From Azophilus sp965220425 (GTDB lineage Bacteria > Pseudomonadota > Gammaproteobacteria > Pseudomonadales > Azotimanducaceae), in contig OZ244830.1 in NCBI GenBank assembly GCA_965220425.1, positions 2,976,001 to 3,040,000 of the forward strand: a stretch of 64,000 bases of DNA. Reading direction: 5' to 3'. The notes under the pieces are model-generated. The model was not told the DNA's origin and ran no database searches. It worked only from the letters and a program-made list of their open reading frames with translations. The position numbers were made by a program, and so were the translations under genes. This document shows positions 34,679 through 42,937 of this stretch, piece after piece. Every line of letters begins with the position of its first letter. The stretch's first letter is position 1.

Positions 34679-34989
34679 CCGCCCTCAGCATACCCATCGA
34701 GCACGTTCTGGTGCTGGCCGGGGTACTGTTCGCCACCGGGTTGGCTGGGGTGCTGGTCCGTCGCAACGTCATCTTCCTGCTCATGTCCCTGGAGATCATG
34801 ATGAATGCCTGCGGACTGGCATTCGTGGCCGCCGGGGCACGCTGGGCGGAAGCGGACGGCCAGATCATGTTCATGCTCATCCTGTCCCTGGCGGCGGCCG
34901 AGGTTGCCGTCGGACTCGGGCTCGTGCTGCAACTCGAACGCCGGTTCGGCAACCTGGATATCGATGCCGCCAGCGAGCTGGCGGGTTAG
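34675..34989 (+). CDS. nuoK: NADH-quinone oxidoreductase subunit K
   Basis: 104 residues, ATG 34675. Three helices with the buried glutamates used in proton transfer: NVIFLLMSLEIMMNACGLAF and LILSLAAAEVAVGLGLVLQL. Length and arrangement are normal for NuoK/ND4L. Nine bases separate it from nuoL. Confidence 0.95.
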   Translation: MTALSIPIEHVLVLAGVLFATGLAGVLVRRNVIFLLMSLEIMMNACGLAFVAAGARWAEADGQIMFMLILSLAAAEVAVGLGLVLQLERRFGNLDIDAASELAG

Positions 34990-34998
34990 GGCGCGGCA

Positions 34999-36843
34999 AT
35001 GGAACTGTTGTGGCTGATTCCAGTGCTGCCCCTTTTGGGTTTCCTGGCGCTTTTCGTCACCGGGGGCCGCCTGCCGAAGCTCGCCGTGGCGCTGATCGGC
35101 GCCGGCTCCGTAGGGGTCTCGGCGCTCATCGCCGCCATCGTTACCCTGGACTTCGTCGAAAGCGGCGGCGCACCCTTTGCCCAGCGGCTCTGGACCTGGG
35201 TGGATGCCGGCAGTTTTACGCCGGCCTTCCGCCTGTACCTGGACGGCCTGTCGCTTGTGATGGTAGGCGTCATCACCGGCGTCGGCTTTCTCATTCACCT
35301 GTACGCCACCGGGTATATGGCCGAAGAAGAGGGCTACAGCCGCTTTTTCGCCTACATGAATCTCTTCGTCTTCGCCATGCTCATGCTGGTGCTCGGCGAC
35401 AACCTGCTGGTGCTCTTCCTCGGCTGGGAAGGGGTGGGGCTGTGCAGTTACCTCCTGATCGGGTTTTTCCACAGGGAACCGGAGAACGGCTACGCGGCGC
35501 GCAAGGCCTTCGTTGTGACCCGGGTGGGGGATACGCTGATGGCCATCGGCCTGTTCCTGCTGTTCCGGGAGTTCGGCACGCTGGAGATACAGGCCACGCT
35601 CAGCGCCGCCCAGTTCAACTGGGCGGAAGGCTCGACCCTCTGCACCGCCATCGCCCTGCTGCTGCTGGGAGGCGCCATCGGCAAGTCTGCCCAGGCGCCC
35701 CTGCAGACCTGGCTGCCGGACGCCATGGCGGGCCCGACGCCGGTCAGCGCGCTGATTCATGCTGCAACCATGGTTACCGCGGGCGTCTACCTGGTGGCGC
35801 GCATGCACGACCTGTACCTGCTGTCCCCGGAGGCGCAACTGGCCGTGGCGGTCGTGGGGCTCGTCACCCTGTTCATCGCTTCCTTTGCCGCGCTCACCCA
35901 ACGGGACATCAAGCGCATACTCGCCTACTCGACCATGAGCCAGATCGGCTACATGTTCCTGGCCCTCGGTGTCGGCGCCTGGTCCGCGGCCATCTTCCAC
36001 CTGATGACCCACGCCTTCTTCAAGGCCCTGCTGTTCCTCTCGGCCGGGTCCGTGATCCTGGCGCTCCACCACGAGCAGGACATCTTCAGGATGGGGGGCT
36101 TGTGGAAGCGCCTGCCGGTACCGTTCTGGTGCATGGCGGCCGGCTCCGCCGCGCTGGCCGCCTTGCCCCTCACCTCGGGTTTCTTCAGCAAGGACATCAT
36201 CCTGCTCACCAGCTTCGACTACGCTTACGGCGGTCCGTGGTTCTGGGCTTTCGCCGCGGGCGCGGCCTTCCTCACATCCCTGTATACGGCGCGCATGATG
36301 TTCATCGCCTTCTTCGGCGAGATGAAGACGGAACCCCACGACCGTTCGGGCGCCAACATGTGGCTGCCGCTCGTCCTGCTCGCGGCGCTGGCCGTGGGCG
36401 GCGGCTGGTTCGGTCTCGCGCCCGTGGCCGACGTATTGCCGGACGGGGGCCTCGAGGCTGAAACGCATACCGGAGCGCTGGTATGGACTACGGCGCTCAT
36501 TCCCGTTCTCGGCCTGATCGTGGGCTATCTGGTGTTCGGCGGACGGCAGATCTCCGTGGACTCCCTGGTAAGTTCCAGGCTGGGCGACGGGCTCCGGCGC
36601 TTCTGGGACGGCGGCTGGGGATTCGATGCCCTGTACGACGCGCTGGTGGTGCGGCCGTTCAAGGCGGTTGCGCGCCTGAACAAGAACGATGTGGTCGACC
36701 TGGTCTATGCGCTCACCGTCGCCGTCGCCCGCGGCATGCATCGGCTGACGGCGCTCACGCAGACCGGGCGGCTGCGCTGGTATGCCGCCAACATGGCTCT
36801 CGGGCTCGTGCTGGTCCTGCTGCTCGCATTGGGTGTGCTGTGA
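34999..36843 (+). CDS. nuoL: NADH-quinone oxidoreductase subunit L
   Basis: 614 residues; distal antiporter-like proton channel with about 16 helices and the long lateral helix. Signatures: LFLGWEGVGLCSYLLIGF (key Glu), QAPLQTWLPDAMAGPTPVSA, LIHAATMVTAGVYLVARMHD (TM8 region), THAFFKALLFLSAGSVI (Lys). The C-terminal part after 36420 carries the traverse helix and terminal anchor. It overlaps nuoM by 4 bp. Confidence 0.95.
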   Translation: MELLWLIPVLPLLGFLALFVTGGRLPKLAVALIGAGSVGVSALIAAIVTLDFVESGGAPFAQRLWTWVDAGSFTPAFRLYLDGLSLVMVGVITGVGFLIHLYATGYMAEEEGYSRFFAYMNLFVFAMLMLVLGDNLLVLFLGWEGVGLCSYLLIGFFHREPENGYAARKAFVVTRVGDTLMAIGLFLLFREFGTLEIQATLSAAQFNWAEGSTLCTAIALLLLGGAIGKSAQAPLQTWLPDAMAGPTPVSALIHAATMVTAGVYLVARMHDLYLLSPEAQLAVAVVGLVTLFIASFAALTQRDIKRILAYSTMSQIGYMFLALGVGAWSAAIFHLMTHAFFKALLFLSAGSVILALHHEQDIFRMGGLWKRLPVPFWCMAAGSAALAALPLTSGFFSKDIILLTSFDYAYGGPWFWAFAAGAAFLTSLYTARMMFIAFFGEMKTEPHDRSGANMWLPLVLLAALAVGGGWFGLAPVADVLPDGGLEAETHTGALVWTTALIPVLGLIVGYLVFGGRQISVDSLVSSRLGDGLRRFWDGGWGFDALYDALVVRPFKAVARLNKNDVVDLVYALTVAVARGMHRLTALTQTGRLRWYAANMALGLVLVLLLALGVL

Positions 36844-38276
36844 CGATCCTGTGGCTCATCCTCTGGTTGCTGGCCGGCGGGGTCATTGCCGGGTTCTCCG
36901 AGCGCATCCACCGGAACGCGCCTCGCTGGGTGTCGCTCGCGGTCATCTTCGTGGCCTTTGTCCTGCTGTGGAACATCCCTGTGGACACCGTGGAGAAAGC
37001 GGCCTGGATCCCGCGCTTCGGTATCAGCGTCATTCTTGCCATGGATGGGCTCAGCTACGCGCTGGTGGCGTTGAACCTGTTCCTCGGCATCGTCGCAGTC
37101 GTCTCTTCCTGGGGCGAGATCGAGCGCAACCAGGGTTTCTTCCAGTTCAACGTGCTCTGGACCCTGGCCGGGGTCTCAGGGGTATTCACGGCCCTGGACC
37201 TCTTCCTGTTCTTCGTGTTCTGGGAAGTGATGCTGGTGCCCATGTACTTTCTCATCGCCATCTGGGGACACGAGGCCCGGGCCTATGCGGCGATGAAGTT
37301 CTTCCTGTTCACGCAGATCAGCGGCCTGTTGATGCTGTTCGCCATCCTGGCGCTGGTGTACGTGAACTACGCCGCCACCGGCGTCGTCACGTTCAGCTAC
37401 AAGGCGTTGCTCGGCGCGACGATCGATCCGAACGTGGCCTTCTATCTCATGCTCGGCTTTTTCGTCGCCTTCGTCGTCAAGCTGCCGGGCGTGCCGTTCC
37501 ACACCTGGCTGCCGGATGCGCACACCCAGGCGCCCACCGCCGGCAGCGTGCTGCTGGCCGGTATTCTTCTCAAAACCGGCGCCTACGGGCTGCTGCGCTT
37601 CGTTGTGCCGCTCTTTCCCGAGGCGGCGCTGGATTTCCGCGAGCCGGCCATGCTGCTCGGGGCCGTCAGCGTCGTCTATGGCGGCTACCTCGCTTACAGC
37701 CAGTCGGATTTCAAACGCCTGGTGGCCTACAGCAGCATCAGTCACATGGGTTTCGTGCTGCTCGGGGTATTCGCCTGGAACCACGTGGCGGTGCAGGGCG
37801 CGGTGGTGCAGATGGTGGCGCACGGCTTCTCCACGGCGGCGCTGTTCATGATGGCAGGCGCCCTGCAGCAGCGGCTGCATACGCGGGAGATGGGCGAGAT
37901 GGGCGGCCTGTGGGTGCGCGCGCCGCGCATGGGCGCCGTGACCATGTTCTTCGTGATCGCATCTCTCGGCATGCCGGGGCTGGGTAATTTCGTCGGCGAG
38001 TTCCTGGTGCTGCTCGGGGCATTCCAGGTGAACGTCCCGCTCACCGTCGCCGCCGCGGCGGGCATCGTCGTGGCCGCGGTCTACGCACTGTCGCTGATGC
38101 AGCGTTCCTTCCAGGGAACGCCCAATCCGGATGTCGCCGCCATGGCGGATTTCGGCTTCCGCGAGATGAGCGTCATGGTGCTGATGATGCTGGCGCTGGT
38201 CTGGCTTGGGGTGTACCCGGAGACCCTGCTCGGTCTGTCGAGGCCGGTTCTGCTGGGCATGGACCTGCTGCCGTGA
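36840..38276 (+). CDS. nuoM: NADH-quinone oxidoreductase subunit M
   Basis: 478 residues from GTG 36840. Antiporter-like pump: LFFVFWEVMLVPMYFLIAIW (Glu in TM5), KLPGVPFHTWLPDAHTQAPT, SVLLAGILLKTGAYGLLRFV (Lys), DFKRLVAYSSISHMGFVLLG, VAHGFSTAALFMMAGALQQR. All 14 expected helices appear present. It overlaps nuoN by 4 bp. Confidence 0.95.
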   Translation: MTILWLILWLLAGGVIAGFSERIHRNAPRWVSLAVIFVAFVLLWNIPVDTVEKAAWIPRFGISVILAMDGLSYALVALNLFLGIVAVVSSWGEIERNQGFFQFNVLWTLAGVSGVFTALDLFLFFVFWEVMLVPMYFLIAIWGHEARAYAAMKFFLFTQISGLLMLFAILALVYVNYAATGVVTFSYKALLGATIDPNVAFYLMLGFFVAFVVKLPGVPFHTWLPDAHTQAPTAGSVLLAGILLKTGAYGLLRFVVPLFPEAALDFREPAMLLGAVSVVYGGYLAYSQSDFKRLVAYSSISHMGFVLLGVFAWNHVAVQGAVVQMVAHGFSTAALFMMAGALQQRLHTREMGEMGGLWVRAPRMGAVTMFFVIASLGMPGLGNFVGEFLVLLGAFQVNVPLTVAAAAGIVVAAVYALSLMQRSFQGTPNPDVAAMADFGFREMSVMVLMMLALVWLGVYPETLLGLSRPVLLGMDLLP

Positions 38277-39721
38277 GTTCAGTCGACTACCTGGCGCTCG
38301 CGCCGCACATCGCTCTCGCCTCGGCGATCATGCTGCTCGTGCTGGTCGTGTCGTTCCGGCGCAATCACCGCCTCGCCATGCTGTTGGCGGTGGCCGGGTT
38401 TGCCGCCGCGTTTGCCGCGCTGTTTCCGGCCCTGCGCACGGCTTCCTGGGAGGTGACGCCGCTCTACGTATTCGACGGCTACGCCGCCTTCTTCGATGCC
38501 CTGATACTGATCGCCGCCGCGGCGACGGCGCTCCTGTCATACCGCTACCTCGAAGGGCGTGCCGGGCGGCAAGAGGAGTATTACGTGTTGCTGGCGCTCG
38601 CGACCCTGGGCGCAATGGTCCTGGTCAGCGCGCAGCACTTCGCGTCGCTGCTGCTTGGCCTCGAGATCGTCTCGATCTCGCTGTATGCCCTGGTGGCCTA
38701 TCCCGAGGAGGGCCATCCGCCGCTCGAAGCCGCCCTGAAGTACCTGGTCTTGTCCGGGGTCGGTTCGACCACCATGTTGTTCGGCATGGCGCTCGTCTAC
38801 CACGCAAGCGGCACCATGCTGTTCGATGAAATGGCCGGATTTTCCGCCACCGGCGACCGTTCCGACCTTTGGCTGGTGGCGGGGCAGGCCATCCTGGTGG
38901 CCGGTATCGCCTTCAAGCTCTCCCTGATTCCGTTTCACATGTGGACGCCGGACGTCTACCAGGGCGCCCCGGCGCCCGTGACCGCGTACCTGGCGACCGT
39001 CTCCAAGGCCGCCGTCTTCGCCGTGCTGCTGCGCTTCGCCTTCGAGACCGACATGCTCGACAACGGCGCCGTATTCGCCATCATCGCCGTGATGGCGACC
39101 CTGTCCATGGTGGCGGGCAACCTGCTGGCCTTGCTGCAGGACAGCGTCAAGCGGATCCTGGCCTACTCGTCGATCGCCCATCTCGGTTATTTGATGATCG
39201 GGTTGCTCGCGGTTGCGGCGCTTGCCGATCACGCGATGGCGATAGAAACCTCCCTGGTCTTCCTGGCCGGCTATCTGGCCATGACGCTGACGGCGTTCGC
39301 GGTCATCGCGGAACTGACGCCCGCGGACAGTTCCAGCGACGTAGAGCTTGTGGACCGTTACAGGGGACTGTTCTGGCAGCGTCCGGTGCTGGCGTCGGTG
39401 TTCACGGTTGCGCTGCTGTCGCTCGCGGGTATTCCATTGACCGCGGGCTTCATCGCCAAGTTCTACCTGTTCGCGGCCGGCGTCGAGGGGGCGCTCTGGG
39501 GCCTGATCTGGGCGATGATCGCAGGCAGCGCGATCTCCATCTACTACTATGTGATGATCGTATTCGCCATGACTGCCCGGAACGATGCAGGGGAACACCG
39601 GCCGGCCTCGCTGATCGGTACCGCCACAACGGTGGTTCTTGCCTTGCTCGTCATTGCGATCGGTACCTACCCGACGCCCCTCATCGATATGGTCCGCCGC
39701 CTGGTCGCCGGTGTGGGATAG
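38273..39721 (+). CDS. nuoN: NADH-quinone oxidoreductase subunit N
   Basis: 482 residues from GTG 38273, last gene of the operon. Third antiporter-like channel: LLLGLEIVSISLYALVAY (Glu), LSLIPFHMWTPDVYQGAPAP, SVKRILAYSSIAHLGYLMIG, LLSLAGIPLTAGFIAKFYLF. Length and motifs are standard. No convincing terminator is seen in the 115 bp before the next gene, so some read-through is possible. Confidence 0.95.
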   Translation: MSSVDYLALAPHIALASAIMLLVLVVSFRRNHRLAMLLAVAGFAAAFAALFPALRTASWEVTPLYVFDGYAAFFDALILIAAAATALLSYRYLEGRAGRQEEYYVLLALATLGAMVLVSAQHFASLLLGLEIVSISLYALVAYPEEGHPPLEAALKYLVLSGVGSTTMLFGMALVYHASGTMLFDEMAGFSATGDRSDLWLVAGQAILVAGIAFKLSLIPFHMWTPDVYQGAPAPVTAYLATVSKAAVFAVLLRFAFETDMLDNGAVFAIIAVMATLSMVAGNLLALLQDSVKRILAYSSIAHLGYLMIGLLAVAALADHAMAIETSLVFLAGYLAMTLTAFAVIAELTPADSSSDVELVDRYRGLFWQRPVLASVFTVALLSLAGIPLTAGFIAKFYLFAAGVEGALWGLIWAMIAGSAISIYYYVMIVFAMTARNDAGEHRPASLIGTATTVVLALLVIAIGTYPTPLIDMVRRLVAGVG

Positions 39722-39836
39722 GCGGCGGCGCCCGGATCGCCGCGGCGGGTGCGCGATTGGATGATCAGCCACGTACAGGTTGCATTCGACACATCAAGAA
39801 CCTGCTTCAATTTATTGAATAGACAAGGATTTATCC

Positions 39837-41153
39837 ATGGATTTCGACATTTCTCCAAAGCTGGCGAACTACCTTGGTGAACTTGACGACTTCATCGACC
39901 GGGAAATCAGGCCGCTCGAAGAGCAGGACGACAACATCCGCTTCTTCGACCACCGGCGCGAAGACGCGCGCACCGACTGGGAGCGGGGCGGTCTGCCGAA
40001 CGAAGACTGGGAAGCGCTGCTGGCCGAGGCGCGGCGGCGGGCCGATGCGGCGGGCCATTACCGCTATGCGTCGCCCCCGGAATACGGCGGCAAGGACGGC
40101 GCCAACCTGGACATGGCGATCATCCGCGAGCACCTGGCAGTCAAGGGGTTGGGGCTGCACAACGACCTGCAGACCGAGCATTCCATCGTCGGCAACAACG
40201 TCGGTCTGCTGCTCATGACCGTCTACGGCACCGAGGAGCAGAAGGCCGAGTGGGTCGACGGCATCGCCGGAGGCCGGCGCGGGTTCGCCTTCGGAATTAC
40301 GGAGCCGGAGCACGGCTCGGACGCCACCCATATGGAGACCACTGCCTGCCGGGACGGCGACGAGTGGGTCATCAACGGCGAAAAGACCTGGAATACCGGC
40401 ATCCACAAGGCCAAATACGACATGATCATGGCGCGCACCAGCGGCAAGCCGGGTGACGGCATGGGAATCACCGCCTTCCTGACGCCCACGGATGCGCCGG
40501 GGTTCAAGATCGAGGAAATGCTATGGACCTTCAACATGCCCACGGACCACGGGCGCATCTCGCTGAAGAACGTGCGAGTACCGCACAACTCGATATTCGG
40601 CGGGGAAGGAAGGGGCCTTGAGATCGTGCAGCACTTCTTCAACGAGAACCGCATCCGTCAGGCCGCATCCAGCCTGGGGGCCGCGCAGTTCTGCATCGAC
40701 GAATCCGTGCGGTACGCCCAGCACCGCAAGCCGTTCGGCAAGGCGCTGGCGTCGAACCAGGGCATCCAGTTCCCCCTCGTGGAACTGCAGACCCAGTGCG
40801 AGATGCTGCGCGCGCTCATCCACAAGACCGCCTGGCTGATGGACAAGTACGGCGCCTTCTCCCAGTCCGACAAGGTGTCGATGTGCAACTACTGGTCGAA
40901 CCGGCTGTGCTGCGAAGCGGCCGACCGGGCCATGCAGGTGCACGGCGGGCTCGGTTACTCCCGGCACAAGCCGTTCGAGCACATCTACCGCCACCACCGG
41001 CGCTATCGCATCACGGAGGGTGCGGAAGAGATCCAGATGCGCCGGGTGGCCGGCTACATGTTCGGCTACATGAAGCAGCGCGCCCCCAAGGGAGTGACCG
41101 AGGAATTAAGCGATACGGCACAATCCGCCGGGAGCCACCGGCGAATAGGGTAG
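39837..41153 (+). CDS. acyl-CoA dehydrogenase (ACAD10/11-like context)
   Basis: 438 residues, ATG 39837 behind AAGGA. FAD flavoprotein of fatty-acid or related acyl-CoA oxidation. Motifs: RRGFAFGITEPEHGSDATHM (FAD and substrate contact), WVINGEKTWNTGIHKA, IRQAASSLGAAQFCIDESVR, and RITEGAEEIQMRRVAGYMFG with the expected catalytic Glu region. The N-terminus (DDFIDREIRPLEEQDDN) matches the long-chain/4-hydroxyacyl type. A phosphotransferase gene follows 33 bp downstream, as in eukaryotic ACAD10/11 where the two domains are fused. Confidence 0.9.
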   Translation: MDFDISPKLANYLGELDDFIDREIRPLEEQDDNIRFFDHRREDARTDWERGGLPNEDWEALLAEARRRADAAGHYRYASPPEYGGKDGANLDMAIIREHLAVKGLGLHNDLQTEHSIVGNNVGLLLMTVYGTEEQKAEWVDGIAGGRRGFAFGITEPEHGSDATHMETTACRDGDEWVINGEKTWNTGIHKAKYDMIMARTSGKPGDGMGITAFLTPTDAPGFKIEEMLWTFNMPTDHGRISLKNVRVPHNSIFGGEGRGLEIVQHFFNENRIRQAASSLGAAQFCIDESVRYAQHRKPFGKALASNQGIQFPLVELQTQCEMLRALIHKTAWLMDKYGAFSQSDKVSMCNYWSNRLCCEAADRAMQVHGGLGYSRHKPFEHIYRHHRRYRITEGAEEIQMRRVAGYMFGYMKQRAPKGVTEELSDTAQSAGSHRRIG

Positions 41154-41186
41154 GGCGGCGCATTTCCAGCGCAGTTTCGAAGGGGT

Positions 41187-42620
41187 ATGTCCGTGCCGGA
41201 CGCTGAGTTCGAATCCAGGCTCGATGCGGTCATTCGCGCCCGGGTACCGGGATGCGACGGTCTGAGGGCCGTCGAGCGGTTGTCCGGTGGCGCCAGCCAG
41301 GAGACCTACCGGGTCACGGCGCGCACCAGGGAGGGCGGGCGTCTGCTGGCCTTGCGCCGCGCCGCGGGCGGCGCGAAGCCCGAGACCGCCGTCAACGATC
41401 CCGGACTCGCCGGGGAAGCCCTGCTGATGCGCGTGGCCAGGGCGGCGGGGGTTCCCGAGCCCGAGATCTATCACGTCCTGGAGAACGCGGACGGTCTCGG
41501 CGAAGGGTTTCTCATGGAGTGGCTGGAGGGCGAAGCGCTGGGTGCGCGCATCGTCCGCTCACGGGACCTCGAAGCGATTCGTCCGAAGCTCGCCTTCGAA
41601 TGCGGCCGCATACTGGCCCGCATTCACGCGATCGATGTCGTAGCCACGGGTCTCGACCGGGTGCTCACCAGAATCGCCCCGGCCGAATTCGTCGAGACGC
41701 ATTGGTTGCTCTACCGGGAGTATGGGACGCCCCAGCCCATGATCGACTACACAGCCCGCTGGCTGCTCGACAATCTGCCCGCTGCGATGCCCTTCGCGCT
41801 CGTTCACAATGACTTCCGAAACGGCAATCTGATGATCTCCCCGGATTGCCCTTCCGGAGTCGTGGCGGTGCTCGACTGGGAGACCGCCCACATCGGCGAC
41901 CCCATGCGCGACCTCGGCTGGATCTGCACCAACTCCTGGCGATTCGGACGCAGCGATCTGCCCGTGGGAGGATTCGGTCACTACGACGAACTGCTGGCGG
42001 GCTACGCATCCGTTTCCGGAAGGGAAGTAGACCGTCAGGCGCTGAAGTTCTGGGAGGTATTCGGTTCCTTCTGGTGGGCAGTCGGCTGCCTCGGCATGGC
42101 GGAGCACTACCGAACCGGCCCTGACCAGACGGTCGAACGCCCGGCGATCGGCCGGCGCTCGTCGGAATGCCAGGTGGATTGCGTAAACCTGCTGATCCCC
42201 GGCCCGGTCGAACTGGTCAAAGGGGAACGCCCCGACGCCTCGGAGGAAATGCCGCGCATCCAGGAACTGCTGGTCAGCGCCCGGGATTTCCTGCGCGGTG
42301 ACATCATGGGCGAGACCCGGGGCCGAACCAATTTTCTGGCTCGAGTGGCTGGCAATTCGCTGGATGTCGTGCGCCGCGACCTGCTCCTTGGCGGTGAACA
42401 CCGTGCCAATGAAACGGCTCGACTACAGGCGCTGTTCGGGGTCGAAGCCGAACTCGACGTGTTGCGTTGGCGGCTGGTGGCCGGGCTGCGCGACCGGAGC
42501 ATTCCGCTCGATCTGCCCGGACTCGCCGAACACTTGCGCACGACCGTGGTCAACCAGGTAGCCATCGATCAACCGCGCTATTCGGGGTTCAAAACAGCGG
42601 CTGGTGTCCTGTCCGATTAG
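41187..42620 (+). CDS. APH-fold phosphotransferase fused to DUF6285
   Basis: 477 residues. Residues 1-330 are an aminoglycoside-phosphotransferase/choline-kinase fold: RLSGGASQETYRVTARTR (nucleotide loop), FALVHNDFRNGNLMI (catalytic HxD...N), VVAVLDWETAHIGDPMRDLG (metal Asp). Residues about 360-477 match DUF6285 (RIQELLVSARDFLRGDIMGE, FLARVAGNSLDVVRRDLLLG). In this setting the kinase is expected to phosphorylate a 4-hydroxyacyl-CoA so that the adjacent dehydrogenase-like enzyme can remove the phosphate, by analogy with ACAD11. Substrate is unproven. Its 3' end overlaps the convergent redoxin remnant by 32 bp. Confidence 0.85.
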   Translation: MSVPDAEFESRLDAVIRARVPGCDGLRAVERLSGGASQETYRVTARTREGGRLLALRRAAGGAKPETAVNDPGLAGEALLMRVARAAGVPEPEIYHVLENADGLGEGFLMEWLEGEALGARIVRSRDLEAIRPKLAFECGRILARIHAIDVVATGLDRVLTRIAPAEFVETHWLLYREYGTPQPMIDYTARWLLDNLPAAMPFALVHNDFRNGNLMISPDCPSGVVAVLDWETAHIGDPMRDLGWICTNSWRFGRSDLPVGGFGHYDELLAGYASVSGREVDRQALKFWEVFGSFWWAVGCLGMAEHYRTGPDQTVERPAIGRRSSECQVDCVNLLIPGPVELVKGERPDASEEMPRIQELLVSARDFLRGDIMGETRGRTNFLARVAGNSLDVVRRDLLLGGEHRANETARLQALFGVEAELDVLRWRLVAGLRDRSIPLDLPGLAEHLRTTVVNQVAIDQPRYSGFKTAAGVLSD

Positions 42621-42834
42621 TTTCCATGGTTTCAGCGCGCCGGACAGATACAGTGCCGCGAGCAGCTTCGTAGCCGGCTAACAGTCGGCGGCAGAAGGGT
42701 CACCAGTGGCCGCGGTAGAAAAGGACGATCGCCTGACCGGTACCGATGTCGTCCGGCAGGGTGACGGTCGAGCCGTCTTCAATAGTCAGTTCGAGCTGCG
42801 GAAACTGCTCCCCGGCTTCGAGTTTGCGGCGCAT
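42589..42834 (-). pseudogene. AhpC/TSA-like redoxin with in-frame TGA at the active-site cysteine
   Basis: From ATG 42834 the frame reads MRRKLEAGEQFPQLELTIED and GTGQAIVLFYRGHW, then TGA (42702-42700), then PFCRRLLAGYEA. Homologous redoxins have FYRGHWCPFCRRQLAGYEA, so TGA stands exactly at the peroxidatic cysteine. That position is selenocysteine in some bacterial redoxins. However, after AGYEA the homology ends: the frame runs into a dispersed 37-bp repeat and stops at 42589, so about 100 C-terminal residues are lost. Most likely a dying gene; a selenoprotein with a short tail is the alternative. Confidence 0.55.
42601..42637 (-). repeat. 37-bp dispersed repeat, copy A
   Basis: Minus-strand sequence CGCTGAAAC, 11 variable bases, ATCGGACAGGACACCAG. 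Copy B is at 49889-49925 on the plus strand; only the 11-base middle differs. Here it coincides with the lost end of the redoxin gene and the 3' end of the APH gene. Confidence 0.55.
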
Positions 42835-42937
42835 GGTTGCGTTCTCTATCAATCGCGTCCTGCGGATTCTAATGCGTACCCGGTCGGCCGGCATGCGGGA
42901 GAGGTACCGATTCGGGGACCCCTCGGTCGATCCAGGC

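Noticed and set aside
34645..36741. 698-codon open frame on the minus strand
   Set aside because: Antisense to nuoJ-nuoK-nuoL; composition (Glu/Gln/His/Gly-rich) is that of a shadow frame, with no domain visible.
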